Source: Chlorokybus atmophyticus (lineage: Eukaryota > Streptophyta > Chlorokybophyceae > Chlorokybales > Chlorokybaceae). Taken from it: 64,000 bases of DNA. The position numbers were made by a program, and so were the translations under genes. Positions 61,676-64,000 of the stretch are shown one piece after another. The notes beneath the pieces were generated by a model. That model was given only the letters and a program-made list of their open reading frames with translations. It made no database searches and had not been told where the DNA came from. The stretch lies in the NCBI GenBank assembly GCA_009103225.1, contig RHPI01001412.1, positions 101,840-165,839 of the forward strand, given 5' to 3'. The number at the start of each line of letters is the position of its first letter. Positions within the stretch are counted from its first letter, which is position 1.

Positions 61676-64000
61676 GGCTGGTGGCTGTAAGCACACTCTA
61701 CTTCACTTCACTTCACTCGGTAATTGAAGTTGAGCATGTCGCTGCGTTTGTAGTGCGTAAACATGAGCGTGCACATATGCGTACACGGAATCAAATCTAG
61801 TTGTAATGCTGGTTCGGCTACCGTGAACATATACAACTAATAGCGACAATACCTGCAAACAAAGGTCCATGCTTGACTGCACTCCACCAAAATACCACAG
61901 TGCTTGAGCCACTGCTTGTACTGTGGCTCCCAGCTATGGCATTCACGCGTATCAGACTGAAGATATCAAACGACTCAATTGCAGTCAACGACTTCTACTG
62001 GATGACGAAGTAATGTGGTTGTGCAAGTAACGTAGTCTGAACAAAACTAGACAATGCTGAAGGGCTACCCATGGGTTGGGCTGCATACAGCATTTTTGCA
62101 AACAGCACTCCACCTTAAGCTGACAGAGACAGAGAATGCGACTCAGCTGGTCTGGGATTGGCCATGTATACAAGCTGAGCAAGGCTTGTAGTGTGGGCTA
62201 ATGAGCGTATGTTGTTTATGGGGTGTGGGGGGCGAGTATGTCCGTGTACCGTAATCGAGAGACTCGTTGATCAAGCACAGAACCATAGTCACACTCAACC
62301 CAACAGGCCTTTATATCAAGCTCAATACCAACAAGTGACAGCTACGTGTGGGCCTGCAATCACATCACAAAGCAGCAAGACAATGTCTGGTCGCAAACAG
62401 CACTCGGACAGATTTCGCATAAGCGCTCAATGCGCAATGCTGCGTTGGCCACCACAGTGACGGACCAGGCTACATCCCACACTGGCTGGCACAATGACAG
62501 CTGACTGATGAAACGACGACGACGCGGAAGCTGCTTCCTTGGCATGTCCAAGCATTCAAACGATCGCTTATGAGTACGGCTACAACCAAGCATGTCGTCA
62601 TCCCAAATCCGCAGAGATGATCTGCAAGCTGGCTAGCACAGCACCAGACCAGACCGAGCCCAAGCTTACCAAGCCAGCAGGCGCAAACGCAGCACGCCAG
62701 CAAAGTGCTGCTGCCGCTTTGGCTGAAAACCCACAGCAACCACTACCCGTGTTGAGCGTCCACTTGATCTCCTCCTGACTCCTCCTCCTGCTCTGCCTCC
62801 ACCTCCACCTCCACCTCCTCCTCCGTCTCCGCCTCCGCGACGTTGCCAAGCTTGCCGTACACAGCAGCTTGAGCTCTCGCCACTAACGTTAACGGTAGAC
62901 AGTACGCGGGCACCAGTTCGGTCATCAGCGGAAGTTATGACACAGGAGCACGTTCAGATTGGCGCTCACTGGGGCCTGTCTTCAAACAGTGTGTGCGACG
63001 CAGTGGCGGTGCTGTTGGGGAGCTGGTGGCGTGTTTGTCTGCGCAGGGTGTTGAGTCAGTGTCAACCATGGCGTTTCAGCCATGCATTGTACTTCAAGTA
63101 AGCGAGCTGCAACTGCCGTCCGTCACGCTTGACTCGGTGACGCCAAGCTGAGCTGAGCTAAGCTGAGCTGAGCTGAATGCAGTCGAGCCGAGTCTGTCCT
63201 GGGTTGCTGGTGTTTCTTGCATGTGACAATGTCCAACTTGCGCAGCAGTTTTCAGCCTGTCCGCATCCAGTGCGCTAGTAAGGAGTCGAGATAAAGCGTT
63301 GCACTGTTTGCACCGTGTCCCAGCTCGACAGGAGCGTTGCACTACACGACCAGCCATGCTGAACCTTTGTGCAGCCGCAAAGGTCGCAAACTTGCTACTT
63401 GCATGCACGTATACTTGCATGTGCACAGCTGCCTTTCGTGCTGGCAGCAATGCATGTCAAGTGCTGTGCCAACGCATGCTTCAGCGTGAGAGCGGACCAG
63501 ACACCGTCCCTTCAGCATCAACGTAACTTCAGTACCGTAATGCCCGTGACAAACAGCGTATCCATCCCAGACTGGTCACCTGAGCAGCAGACAGACAGGC
63601 ACCATGCACGCTGCGTTCTGCTATGGTACTTGTCTCAATGACATGCAACTGCGCTTCTCCTTACTTGATCATTGCAAGTGATGCTCTGACTGATTGTCTC
63701 TCGATTCATGTGAGTCATCAGTCCAGCCTGGAGCCTGCATATGCGCGTGCATGCCAGTGCTTTCAACGTTCTCACGTGCACCCGAGGCGCCTGCATGTCT
63801 TTGGGTTGCCAACTTTTGATTTTCTTGCTCGTGCTTGTATTTTCAGGACACATGCGTGCACTCGCGCATAAGCACCCACACACTTCATGCACACGACTGC
63901 ACTGTCCAGCATGCTTTGATGAGGCATACACCGCATTACATGCGTGCGTGCGCACAGTGCGTGTGGCACACGCAGATATGACCCATGCACATGCATCCCC
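61676..64000 (-). other. Right end: leader-type modules of the family on the minus strand; no convincing gene
   Basis: On the minus strand, 63415-63030 is the family repeat with the pentamer run (63146-63176) and 62880-62780 is the GAG-rich frame (GKLGNVAEAETEEEVEVEVE). 62670-62622 is the conserved intron block (GGTAAGCTTGGGCTCGG..CAGCTTGCAGA), and 62593-62400 contains PRKQLPRRRRFISQ and CQPVWDVAWSV. The order is the same as 13085-14060 before copy B. The bases 63420-64000 show TGCATGCG-type simple sequence only. Confidence 0.5.

Overview
This window is eukaryotic nuclear DNA. The genes are split by short GT..AG introns (typically GTAAG at the donor and TTGCAG or CTGCAG at the acceptor), GC content is moderate, the spacers are rich in TGCATGC-type words and trinucleotide runs, and LTR retrotransposons are abundant. 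A green alga is my best guess from intron style and gene content. This is inference, because no rRNA or organelle marker is present.

Layout. (1) 0.2-1.25 kb: the 3' exons of a ketopantoate-reductase-like gene. (2) 1.8-10.7 kb: an old, decayed Ty3/gypsy element with 0.8 kb LTRs and an extra, apparently spliced open region between pol and the 3' LTR. (3) 10.7-16.5 kb: two damaged copies (A, B) of a repeated gene family, a 64-bp perfect palindrome, and a fragment resembling a CRESS-DNA-virus Rep helicase. (4) 16.5-23.3 kb: a young chromovirus (Ty3/gypsy with chromodomain), TSD GTGCG. (5) 23.9-26.8 kb: a decayed transposase-like gene on the minus strand. (6) 28.5-41.4 kb: a 13-exon gene for a ParB-like / beta-class amino-methyltransferase-like / Cys-rich finger protein. 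Its first intron carries a second, nearly identical chromovirus in the opposite orientation (29.2-36.0 kb, TSD GTGCA). (7) 42.4-44.1 kb: a broken PQQ-type sugar dehydrogenase with a PKD end. (8) 44.85-51.0 kb: a complete 16-exon HAD-type purine 5'-nucleotidase. (9) 51.5-60.8 kb: a minus-strand tandem cluster of the same repeated family, with two intact copies (C, D) and three remnants (E, F, G). (10) 61.1-61.7 kb: a retropepsin-like protein lacking the catalytic Asp. (11) To the right end: leader-type repeats of the family and no convincing gene.

Two things stand out. The first is the seven-copy family, whose C-terminal tail looks like a SUMO cassette: a SUMO-interacting-type motif, DLTGDSDEDDEI, flanked on both sides by psi-K-x-E/D modification sites. 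All copies except F were examined for an upstream leader, and five (A, B, C, D, G) share a conserved leader intron. The second is the ParB-methyltransferase-like nuclear gene. All 13 exon phases agree and sum to 1377 codons, yet one internal exon contains an in-frame TAG. The chromoviruses place gag and pol in one frame separated by a single TAG, which suggests stop-codon readthrough. Short hairpins built on GTTGGC..GCCAAC recur in introns and spacers across 23-42 kb.
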